Assembly: GCF_026151205.1 (NCBI RefSeq)
Contig: NC_087084.1
Span: 5,139,538-5,203,537 of the forward strand
Direction of reading: 5' to 3'
Origin: Bolinopsis microptera
Lineage: Eukaryota; Ctenophora; Tentaculata; Lobata; Bolinopsidae
DNA length: 64,000 nt
The notes under the pieces were generated by a model that ran no database searches, was not told the DNA's origin, and saw nothing but the letters and a program-made list of their open reading frames with translations. A program made the position numbers and the translations under genes. Shown here piece by piece: positions 46,601 through 57,169 of the stretch (position 1 is its first letter; each line of letters starts with the position of its first letter).

Positions 46601-48335
46601 CAACAACTTAACCCAATTTGACCAAATTCTCACGGAGATAACTGGGGACCCAATCAGTATGGGAAAAGTTCAAATTGGGTGAAGTTGTCCGGTAGCCTGT
46701 TATGTATCCTTGTATCCTTGCTCGCTGGAAGTTAAATGATTGTGTGGCTTATTGGCGGATTAGCCGCATATTTTATCGTGTTAATTTGTCCAACTGTCAA
46801 GTTACAAGAAGAAATAATTACCAGCCAACGTATCCTTGCCTTTTATTCTACTAGTACTATAGCACTATAACGTACAACTATAAAACTTTGAGAGCTAACT
46901 ACATTGACATCATTCTCCATGAATGTTGTTCAACTGGTTAGCATGAATCGAACCTTTTTCTGTAATTTTGATTACAATCTAGAAGTTGATGTTGTTGTAA
47001 TGTTGTACTTGTAATCGTTATGTTTTTTGTTTGTTTGTATGACCGCACTCCGCAGGCGTTTGAATTTTGAATCCGCGAAATTTAGATCCCACAAGCTTGA
47101 CTGAATTTGGTTCAGATAAAATACTAGATAACGAACTATTACAAGCCGTTTAAATAAAATTTGATAGGCACCCTTTGAGTTTGAATTATGATTATGAATA
47201 TGTTAACTCAGTGTAACCCAATCGGGTATCCAAGAATAAGACCCGGTTCCATATTAATATAATCGGCCATAAAATCTACATAATAGCCTGATCATTGGTC
47301 CGTCCCCCAATTCTATGGCAATCTTGTGAGCGTCAAAGGTCTTTACTACAGGAAGGCTTAGAGGAGGATTTAAAATAATTCCTCGTGCAGGCTAAGTCTC
47401 ATAATTACGTTTAAAATCTGAGCTACCTGTTGTTAGCCAAGGTCTTCCAGGTTTTTTCCTCACCTTAAACTGGCCGGGTCCAGACTCTCTATGCGAGTAA
47501 TGAGTAGTTACACACTCTCTCCTAGGCGAGTAGTCCTCACGAAACAATAGCATTAGCTCGGATAGCCCAGCACTGGAGATTAGAGGATTGTATAATCTCT
47601 ATTTTCTCACATGCAGCGTACCCAGCTGTCTTTGTTTTTTTTGTTTCTTTAACTTAGTTTGAGTTTAGAAGGTTACATTATTACTTTTTGTTCGCGTAAA
47701 GTGGAACACGTCTCAAACGTGATTTTAAAAACTAATAAAATACTTATATGTACTAATACTATAGATAGAATACCCTAAAACTCATTGAAAACTATAATCA
47801 TGATGATTTTGTAATTATTATTTCTAGTGATCTGTAACTGTAAGTCATAAAAACACAATCACGTAATAACTTCTTACTTCTCTCTGGTACGATTTTAACT
47901 GAAAGTATATTGTGGTCGTTTATGCACGGTCTGCAAAGTCTGTACGGTCTGCCGACTGTTACAGATAAAGCCACACTTAGTTTAGTCTAGTAGTTGTTAC
48001 ATATTATTTAAAGTTATCAAAGACCTTGGAGTCGGTGAAATTGAATGGGTGAGGGTAAGTGCACGGGAATATATTGAAATATGACCAACATAGTATTATA
48101 ATTGAAGTTTTATGGTTTCATACAAAGACATGTTTTAAGTTTGTTGCGTTTTAAAGTCAAAGTGCACCACACATCGAATTTCTAAAGAATGCGGATGAAT
48201 AGATTTGCATTTTAACACTTCACTGCACACACACACCAGTATAAAGGACCCGGGATCATTTATAGACCGATACTTGATAACGATTAAGTGCGAACTAGTT
48301 TTAGATATCTACTCCGTTTATAATTTGTTTTACAC
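43660..48335. other. Gene-poor stretch
   Basis: No supportable gene over about 4.7 kb. A possible 49-bp minus-strand exon at 43796-43844 has a strong GTAAGTGT donor but no partners. A short foldback, AACTTAACCCAATTTGA with its near-complement, lies at about 46604-46685. Confidence 0.4.
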
Positions 48336-48859
48336 ATGGCTGGTAAGAGTGGGTTACTACCGAATTGGTTGTGTTCTTGTTTTGTTTCACAACCAGAACC
48401 GCGAGATTCAGCCTACAGAGAAGCAGGTAAGTGCGAGTAAAACTGTTTTTTTGTGTTTGTTTCAACTCTGGAGAGATTTTAGCAGAATTATAACTTCTAA
48501 AAAGTCAACATCAAGGCTCTGTTTTAAAGTTTTAAGTAAACATTTACATATAATCTTAGTTTTGATTTTTTAAATGAATTTCCTGATCAACTCATTGAGC
48601 CTGGGATACCTTTGGAAATATTCTATCCCTTGTCCTAGCCAACTAGATGTTGTTAAGAATCAAGTAAGAGGTGATAATGATATTTCTGCCGTTTTCTGAC
48701 AAATGTGCTTAAAGACTATTTTTGAAGACCTGTTGTGTTGTTTGTGTTGAATTCTTTAATCTGAATTTATTTGTTGTTTCAGGAACTGTCCCTGAAAACC
48801 ACCAGAGAACATTAGATCCAACCGCCGATTTCCAGAAACCTCCTTTTGGGACCGCCTAA
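48336..48859 (+). CDS. Candidate small spliced gene, 55 residues
   Basis: Exon 1 (48336-48426) opens with ATG and ends at a consensus GTAAGT donor. Exon 2 (48783-48859) follows a good TTGTTTCAG acceptor and ends in TAA. Phase matches, giving MAGKSGLLPNWLCSCFVS at the start and a Pro/Thr-rich end (FQKPPFGTA). A second acceptor-preceded open segment at 49493-49539 (EPVPNLVSENYPTQY, stop) is in the same phase and could be an alternative last exon. The N-terminal Cys pair with a hydrophobic patch could be a membrane-association signal. I do not recognise the protein. With so short an ORF, chance is a serious alternative, and exon 1 may instead begin a longer gene. Confidence 0.4.
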
Positions 48860-50117
48860 AATGCCAAAATATGTCAAAAATGTGTCAAAAGTGCTTAAAA
48901 ACCTTATATTTTTGAGTGGCATTTAAGCACTAAAAAACGGCAAATTTGTGATCTTTATTATGAAATTAAACGTCCAGCTTATATAATATGAAGCCAGGGT
49001 TCTGACTGATTATGACTTAAAGGTTCAGTTTATCCCACCCTATTATTATTCACTCAATATTCAATAAACGTATCAGATTTAATTTTATAGCGTTATAATT
49101 TGATTATAAATGATCAATCCTTTATCATCCATCATCCAATAATGATTCTTCCGACCAAAAATGGATTATTTCTTTCCGATAATTCATCAGTCAGTCAGTT
49201 TACTCATATTTTGTTTCATCAATATCTTTAGAAAGGTGCAAAATTTGTTGTAATCTTTTTAATTTATCCCATTTTCTTAAACACAAAGTATTGTCTAACT
49301 TTACCTGTATTTTATAAAGATAAAATGAAGATGAAGAAACACATTTTTCTCGATCGGACAGTGTATGCTAAAAATATCACTATTAGGTTACAACCTGGCT
49401 AAATCAATTTTTATGTCACGGGATTTCTTCTGAACAATATTTTCAACTGTTCAGTGTTCAAATTACCTTAACATATGTTTGTTTGTTTATAGAACCCGTC
49501 CCCAATCTCGTATCGGAAAATTATCCAACTCAATACTGAGTGTAATTACGGAGTTACGGGTGGTACCTGCAGCAGAGGCGTTTATTATGATTCAGCATTT
49601 ATTACACCTTAACTTATTGGTACGCATATACTTATAAAGCAAAGTAATTCCCTTCGGCTATAACAAAGTAAGTTCCCTTTGTTAAAGGCTTGACCATCGG
49701 CCTCATTGGACTGTACAGGGTGGTGTAAGACAAAGAGTGGGTTTGTGGTTAGTAGAGCATCGATAATGTATGGCAATATTTATAATAATGATGGTCATTG
49801 TTCCTCCAAAGGGTGAGTTGCTTGGTGGAGCATTTATAATGTAAGATAATTTCTATAATTATAGTCCTTGTACCTCCAGACCAGTGGTTACCATGATTAT
49901 TATTGATATGCAACCTGGACGCTTCGACGGATTTGAAGGGTTTTAATCAATTTGCTTCGTTCTACATATCTATATCGCTTATTAACCTTGTCTCTATAGC
50001 TATATCACAATCATAAAATTGTATTTTTGGTGCCGCCATTTAATGATTTGACTTTGTGCTTGCTAGTAGTGTACTTTTAATTTGAATGGCACATTGAATA
50101 TAACGAAATCAATATTA
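48860..50117. other. Gene-poor stretch
   Basis: Nothing recognised apart from the possible alternative last exon at 49493-49539 described with the small spliced gene. Confidence 0.4.
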
Positions 50118-50440
50118 TTAAAATTCGAAAGATTATTTTTGTATGTCTGTTTGTATGTCTGTACGACCGCCCACGTGCAAATAAGATAATATGAAGTTAC
50201 ACAGTAACCATGGTAACGGTGTTGAACGCGCACATGCACGTGCAAAGATTTGCGAGCGACGTTTTGATCAGTTTGTGGTTATATTTACTTATTTATTTAC
50301 GTTGTGTGGAGTGTGTTACTGTTTCACATATTAATCGGCTGTATCTTCGGTTGTGACAGATACTTTTTGATGCGATAAAAACTTACTGCCAAAGAATACT
50401 TATATCACCCACCTCCCTGTGACCACGGGCTTTCGAGTAT
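50118..50440 (+). repeat. Dispersed repeat, copy 1 (copy 2 at 50985-51296)
   Basis: Both copies share TATGTCTGTACGACCGCCCA, AGTAACCATGGTAACGGT, TTAATCGGCTGTATCTTCGG and CCCACGGGCTTTC-like 3' ends over about 310 bp, in direct orientation 867 bp apart. No coding capacity. The region between holds short frames that I cannot support as genes. Confidence 0.85.
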
Positions 50441-50984
50441 AGTATAAACTATAAACTACTCAAAAACCGAAATTCATAATTCCAGGAATGAGGTATACGA
50501 TATTGTGGTAGTACATAATTTCTCAACTTCTCAATTATATTTAAGTATTTATATATATGACCCGCTCACAACTCACAATCGTTGTTTTTGTTAAAAATTG
50601 TGTTCCTGATCGAAGGTGGTATAATATCACGATTCTAATTTTTAAGTTTAATGCAACAATTAAACGACGCAGCGTGAGCAAAATTTTCAAAATCGGAGCA
50701 GATCATAAATTACAAATACAATCGGAGTCTTTCTTCCTAAAGTGTCGTGCATTAGAATTTAGAAAACGTGCATGAATGAATGTCACCGGTTTGATCATTT
50801 CAGAGACCAGGTTTCAATTGGTAAATGGCGGTGGAAGCCCTATAAGTATAACGTATTTATCAGAAGCACTACTATTAGTATTGTATAACGGTGGTACCGT
50901 TAATTGCGATGATGATTTTAGTGATAACTCCGCGAGTGCCATATATGCACAAACTGATGGGTTTTAGACTATGCTAGTATTAAT

Positions 50985-51296
50985 TATAATTCGGAAGATT
51001 ATCTCTGTATGTCTGTCTGTATGTCTGTACGACCGCCCACGTGCAAATTACATAGGAAATAGGAAGTTGCATAGTAACCATGGTAACGGTGGTGAACGCG
51101 CACGTGCACATGCAAAGATTTGTGAGCGACATTTCGATCGGTTTTGTGGTAATTATACGTTGTATTCAGTTCGAGCTACATTTTAATCGGCTGTATCTTC
51201 GGTTGAGATGGATATTTTTAATGCGATAAAAACTGACTACCAAAGAATACTATTAAGCTATTACCCTCCTCCCTGTGATCCCGGGCTTTCTAGTTA
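50985..51296 (+). repeat. Dispersed repeat, copy 2
   Basis: Second copy of 50118-50440 with scattered substitutions and small indels. It ends at TCCCGGGCTTTCTAGT. The family is unknown. Confidence 0.85.
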
Positions 51297-53390
51297 CTCT
51301 ATAAAATTAATTTATAAAGTGACGCTGGCGAAATAATCATATAAATTAAAAATCATCGTGAGTTTTTTTTTCATTTTAAGCTTAATATAACCTTGACCTC
51401 GTACAGGGGTACACCCTTGCATGTACAGCAGCAAACCGAATTCTTGTCGAGAAGGCGCGAATTGCTCACGATCATTTTCTGACCTCTGTTTTAAAAAGTC
51501 TTAATTCTGTATGCGCATGAACTTTGAATATTCATTTAATGAATTTAAGTTCGTTCTAGAATTTATTTGTAACTTAAGTAATACCAAAAGATGCTGCATC
51601 AACGCTGATTTTTATTATCTCATTCATTGCCTTGATTTCTTCTTGACCACGTCAAATAACAATAAATTTGTGCTAGTCAATATTCAATATAAATATAATA
51701 ATGATTTTTGTTGATGAAAATGTCAGCAAATTGCAAAAATGGCAAATAGGGTTTTGTCATATTATTTGCTATTTCCGCTAAGTTTTGCAAAATTTTGGAA
51801 TACTGACATTTAATTGACAACGATATTTTTCGACAAGAGATTATGTAGTTCTACCATATTGTTACACTATAGAACGTTTTATAACATCCAATTTATTCAC
51901 TCTATCACATATAGACATGTGAAATGTTGAAAAAATTCAGAATCATTAAACAATAAAACTAAAATACTACGTTTTCCGAAATTTAATTTTCGTAAATGGG
52001 CGTGGCCACCAAGGACGTGGTTCTCAACATCTCAGAACTTAAAACCCACATTACACGAAATGCCTTGAGACATTTATATTTGAATAACGAATCTTAAACA
52101 TCTAACATTACTCCTTCATACTAAAAAAAGCCGATTCTAGATATTTTACCTGTATAAGAAACCAATAAAATATGGCGTGCCGGTGGAGGACCGAAGATGG
52201 AAGAGTTGAAGGCTGAATTTTGTTTGGTGGACCTTTGACCCCAAGATGAACAGATTAGAACATACTCATAATATTCAAGGACATTTTTGTTTTTTGAACT
52301 CGGTCTAACATACATAGACGGAATAATCTTGAAATTTATCGAAAAAATGATAATCTAAATTTCGAGACAAATTAATGTCAATTAATTCATTAATGACAAT
52401 TAATGTCAATTAATTCAATTAATGCAATTAATGTCAATGTCAGTTTAGGGTTTTTAATGGAATACTGATATTAATATGACGTTGCATTCCCCCATTTTTA
52501 ATAACATATTACGTTCACATATTTACATAATCAACCGTATTCAAGACCCAATCCCCCCTCTCCTGAAGCAATATTACGTAATCACGTCCCCCCCCCCCCC
52601 CTTTTGAATATTCCCTGGAAACACTTTTTGGAAACACTTTTTCCTTACGTTTATGCATACCCGATCACAATGATCCGAAATCATTGTAATGATACCATCC
52701 CATCACCTTTCAAACTACTTAGGTTATAGTCGGAAATCCGATCAATTTCTAAATTTACACTGTCAGAGAGAAATTTTTAGTGAGCAATTGAACTCCCCTC
52801 AGACTATTAAGTAATTAAGAGGAACGACCCCAATGTCACTTAAATCTTAGGATACCGTTAACTCTCGATTTCTATACGATAATTTAATAAGCAACAGAGG
52901 TGGCGAATTTACCGTTTTGTTTTCAGTCATAATCTTAACTTTTTCTTCCAGTCAGTGGAGTGACAGGCCTTAAAGCCACTGTTTAACACCTGACTGATCT
53001 TCGCCTCCCTTGCACGCACATAGAAAACCTGTGGTTAAAATAAATTAATAAAGTTCATTAAAAGATAAATTATTGATCTGTATACTGGTGAAGAGATGAT
53101 TTGTTGTGACAATGACAGTGAACAGTGAGTGACACGATGACAGTGATGAGATCAAAGATGGAAACTGATTGTTTAGATCGGAGTCAGAAAATATGTTCTC
53201 TATTAACTAGAAAAGTTCATGATTATCTCATAATATAGACATTCAGCTTGGTAAGACCACAATAAAAAATTACAACGAGTAAGATGGTAATGGATCGCAA
53301 GGAGGTTTTACTGTACACAATACTAATTTTACACCCTATTAACTATTTACACTATTAGTAATACCACTCGGTCGTTCGTAGACTTTTCTT
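51297..53390. other. Gene-poor stretch
   Basis: No gene supported. Contains a small tandem of ATTAATGTCAATT-type units at 52370-52440, a 12-base C run near 52588 and AT-rich filler. Confidence 0.4.
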
Positions 53391-53482
53391 TTCAGCTGCT
53401 CAAAATCAACGCTGTACATAGGGGCAGTACCCTGAAATTAATTGGAACATTAGCAAATTAGTTAGAAACAAACGAAACAATA
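53391..53482 (+). repeat. 92-bp direct repeat, copy A (copy B at 55467-55558)
   Basis: TTCAGCTGCTCAAAATCAAC to GAAACAATA is repeated almost exactly at 55467-55558. Copy A is followed at once by the end of an Academ-like inverted repeat (ATACTCTAGTAGCAGG from 53482). Copy B is followed by different sequence. Confidence 0.93.
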
Positions 53483-53790
53483 TACTCTAGTAGCAGGAGG
53501 GTTGAGTGTGCACTCGATGTACAGAGTTTTTTTGATACTGAATCGGGTTTAATTAGGACATTGAAACTCCAATCACCGAGGGGCACATTTTGTGTCCTAG
53601 TCCCAACCCCTGATGGGGCCACGCCCCATATTTCAACATTAGGCGCATGTATGGGAATATGTATCTCACCTTCCTGAAGGTTCCTTAGAGACTCAAACTT
53701 TGGCTTAAAATGACCGCAATGCACATATTTATATTGACCCTATGAAGGTATAAAGGCCCAAAATGCTTACTTTTGAAAAAATCCCGACAA
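53482..53790 (+). mobile_element. Solo Academ-like transposon end
   Basis: Begins ATACTCTAGTAGCAGG and continues GTTGAGTGTGCACTCGATGT, then AAAATGACCGCAATG near 53707, closely following the left end of the 7.6-kb transposon with many small differences. I found no matching right end downstream, so it is a remnant. Confidence 0.85.
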
Positions 53791-55466
53791 ACCGATTTTC
53801 ACTGGGCGAGAGTGAAAAATCTCTACATCTAGAAGCTTTATTGACATCGAGTATGCAGTTTGGTGTCTACAACTTTTCGCTAGAAACCAGGTCTATTGAA
53901 GGTCATTCTGATCAAATGAGTAAGGTACGCATTTCTATCATAATCCTAATCCTAGGGGGAAATTCAATTATCCCTCAGGCAACTAAATAAATGACTTTTC
54001 TAATCTCGCTTCTGAACAGTTGTATGGGCCTCTCTATTATCTTCAAACTAACTTGCAAAGGCCACATTATCTACAGCTATAAAGCAACATAGGGTTTATT
54101 ATGTGCTTAGTTTTGGAGATATTCATTAAAAACTGTTTTTAACTTTCGTGCATCCTAAATTAGTAAACACATGTACTTAATTTAGGTATCCCCGGGCTAA
54201 ACAGTCTTACAGACACTTCCCTTGCAGCACAGCAAAAAAGTCAGCATGATCACATTCAGATAATATTTATGGAGCAACACAATCAGTTTCAGAGCTCTTT
54301 TCCGCTATCTTACTTATCCACAAATTATACATCTCCACCTCTGGTTACTTCAAACCACTTCAAACCCCAAATATTATACATGAAAATCTAACAATCTCGT
54401 TAAATCTAGCACAAGTTGGGCTCTCTCCTACGTGTTTGGCTATTATGGCTAATCACTCCCATCCACCGCATGTTGTAGAATCTCCTTCTAGTTTTCTTCA
54501 ATTCTGCTACTCCATGCCATGCCTATTCTACCCGCTACCACCATGTACCAGCACGTATAATTCTAGCTCTTCAGCAAACTCTGAATGCCTACCCTCTACC
54601 TCCTCCTCAGTGCTCTATACAGACCACCAGAGGTCATAAACCACCAACTCCAGCTCTTATCACATACTTGGCTACATCTATTTAGCTACTCGCTGCAGGC
54701 CCCTGGCCCCTTCAACCTCTGCTCTTTCTAGCAACTTAACATAAGTTTTACTACCTCTTGCCTTTTAAAACACCACCATCAACAATTGTATTCTTGCTCT
54801 TTCTGCTGGCTTGCCTCAGTGCATTCAACAATTTTCCAGTCAAGAGAAAAGGAAACCATGCATATCTAGCAACCTCTGAATCTACTTCCTGCTCTAATCT
54901 AGCTTCCACCAACACCCATGCTAATTGTTGTTACTTGTTTAAGCTACCACTAGCATGAGCACCTGCAAATTCTAGCCCTATCCAGCAACTCAGACACATT
55001 ATACTCTATCCAATAGCACTAACACCCTCAAATTCAAGCTGGAGCCTGGAGGTAGCCTGAAATTAGTAAAAACAAATAAATTTGAGAGAGCCATTTAACT
55101 GAATAAGGTGGATGTAGACCGAATTACTAGAAGAAGCTCAAATTGTGGGTACCGTTTGCTAGTGTTAGCTGATAGAGCAGAAAGTTAGTCTGAGGTAGCT
55201 GGAAAGTGCTGAATTGCAGGTGCTGGTGATAGCTGTTTGTTTGTTTGTTTGGGGACGCGGTTTTGGGTAACCATCTCCTCTGGTATACTTCAAACCACTT
55301 TCAATCCCCAAATTTTATACATCTAACCATCCCACTAGTGTTCCATCTCGTTTAAAGCCAAGGATCGACCGAGACTGCTTTTTTGGCCGGGACTGGGAAA
55401 AAGTGCTGGGACCGGGATTAAGACCGGACCAGGGATTAGGGATCGGATTCTTTCCCTTTTTTCTTT
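53791..55466. other. Low-information stretch
   Basis: No gene supported. Pyrimidine-rich imperfect repeats (e.g. ACTTCAAACCACTT near 54348 and 55288) make short open frames that look like chance. Near 55390-55440 there is a GGGACCGGGA-type tract resembling the interior of the Hsp10-intron MITE. Confidence 0.4.
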
Positions 55467-55558
55467 TTCAGCTGCTCAAAATCAACGCTGTACATAGGGG
55501 CAGTACCCTGAAATTAATTGGAACATTAGCAAATTAGTTAGAAACAAAAGAAACAATA
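55467..55558 (+). repeat. 92-bp direct repeat, copy B
   Basis: Second copy of 53391-53482, uninterrupted at the point where copy A meets the transposon end. It continues into TAGTTATGCGATGG. Confidence 0.93.
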
Positions 55559-56363
55559 GTTATGCGATGGATGGACGTGAAACGGGATGCAATGAAGGCC
55601 GCGCCCAATTCCGAGCGGCGGCAAATTGTAAAAGCGCGCAATATTCGATTGTATCTTTTCATAGAAAATTCGTTTGGTGTTTGCGCTCAAGATTCATTTA
55701 TAGTTAGGGCAAGAATTGCTGTTTATGGGTCAATCTGTGAACAAATTCGTAACAAAGGTTTGTCTACAGGAATGTGTTGTCCATAGTCCCAGGAACCACC
55801 AAAAAAAACCGTCCAGCTGAAACTTTTGGGCAAAAATTTTTATAGTCATTTTTCTCCAGGAACCCATACGCCCCACCCCTAATATTGGTTATTCGGCTCC
55901 CGAAGGTTTTGAGATCTCCATAGGGGGTGCAAAATGACCGCAATGGCCACATTATGGCAGGCGAATGATAGTTTCAGAACGATTAGAGCTTTATTTTTTC
56001 GAAATAAATGGAATTTTTCGAAATTTTTCTCAATTTTATTGAAATTTCGAAAAAAAATACACCAAATTATTTTTAACGCTTATTTCAAATCTATTTAAAA
56101 ACTCATCTACAAATAACAAATACAGTTAATCTAAAATGTGTATTCTCAGTAAATACCATGACAATTATTAATACACAGTTAATATTAATCAAAATTCGCT
56201 TGTTCTTCAGGTTCATCATGTCTAATGTTTGTGCAGTTCATACCATGGCATCGTCCACAAGCTGGCAAACAATTGAAGCCATATTTCCTACATGAACATC
56301 TGAAAGTCAAACAGGCCTGTTCCACATCGACAGAACAGTTACAACATGTAAGGTTCGAAATAG

Positions 56364-56840
56364 ACTCTGGAGAGGGATCAGGGAGGAGGAGGAAGAGGAG
56401 GACTGAGGAGGACTGAGGAGGATGAGGACTAAGAAGAAGGATGAGGAGGAGGACTGAGAAGGAGGATGAGGACTAAAGACGACTAAGGAGGATGGCTGAG
56501 GAGGATGACTGAAAGGGAGGAGGAGGAGGTTGAGAAGGAGAAGGAGGAGGACCTAGGAGGAGGACTGAGGGGGAGGATGAGGAGGAGGAGGACTGAGGAC
56601 GACTTAGAAGAAGGAGGACTGAGGAGAACTGGTGAGGAGGAGGACTAAATAGGAGGAGGAGGAGGGGGACTGGGGGAGGACTGAGGAGGATTGAGGAGGA
56701 GGGGGAGGACCGAGGAGGAGTAGGAGGGCTGAGGAGGACTGAGGAGGATGGCTGAGGAGGATGACTGAGGAGGAGGACTGAGAGGGAGGAAGAGGAGGAG
56801 GAGGAAGAAGACTGAGGAGAAGGAGGAGGAGAGGACTTTT
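56364..56840 (+). repeat. Purine-rich GGAGGA/GACTGAGGA satellite
   Basis: About 480 bp almost entirely of G and A, built from degenerate GAGGAGGAGGACT and ACTGAGGAGGAT units. It lies inside the second transposon, between the Cys-rich tail and the rest of the transposase. The Ser/Pro-rich minus-strand frames through it are products of the repeat. Confidence 0.93.
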
Positions 56841-56911
56841 TGTCCGTTTTTGTCCGCTCTATTTTTTGTCCGTTTTGAAAATATAGGGTACCGAACGAAC
56901 AAAAAACATGA

Positions 56912-56912
<1 letters not shown>

Positions 56913-56953
<41 letters not shown>
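56913..56953 (+). repeat. Poly-C run, 41 bases
   Basis: Uninterrupted C run inside the second transposon. It marks the point where transposase coding sequence ends (on the minus strand it follows SNKAALGIK). Confidence 0.97.
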
Positions 56954-57020
56954 TTTATACCAAGAGCAGCCTTATTAGATATCCTCATCATCTGATATTG
57001 ATCAAATAAGCTCATCGGCA

Positions 57021-57169
57021 CAGGGACAAAAGGAAATCGCGGCATGTACGAAATCGCGATTTTTCCCATTTTTTGCGACAAATTTTATGTATAGTTTAAT
57101 GTATAGTCTGTTAAAAATCGCGGTTTCGCGAAATTGGGCCAAAATAATCGCGAAATCCTTTTGTCCCTG
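57021..57169. mobile_element. hAT-type MITE, family 2, copy 2, nested in the second transposon
   Basis: 149 bp starting CAGGGACAAAAGGAAATCGC and ending GAAATCCTTTTGTCCCTG. It is flanked by a perfect 8-bp duplication CATCGGCA (57013-57020 and 57170-57177). Removing it would restore transposase reading at this point, so it landed after the host element. Confidence 0.95.

Noticed and set aside
52952-52988. Possible short last exon after a good TTTTTCTTCCAG acceptor
   Set aside because: Only about ten residues and no upstream partner.
56473-57081. Gly- and Ser/Pro-rich minus-strand frame
   Set aside because: It is a translation of the C-run and purine satellite joined to a short true transposase segment.
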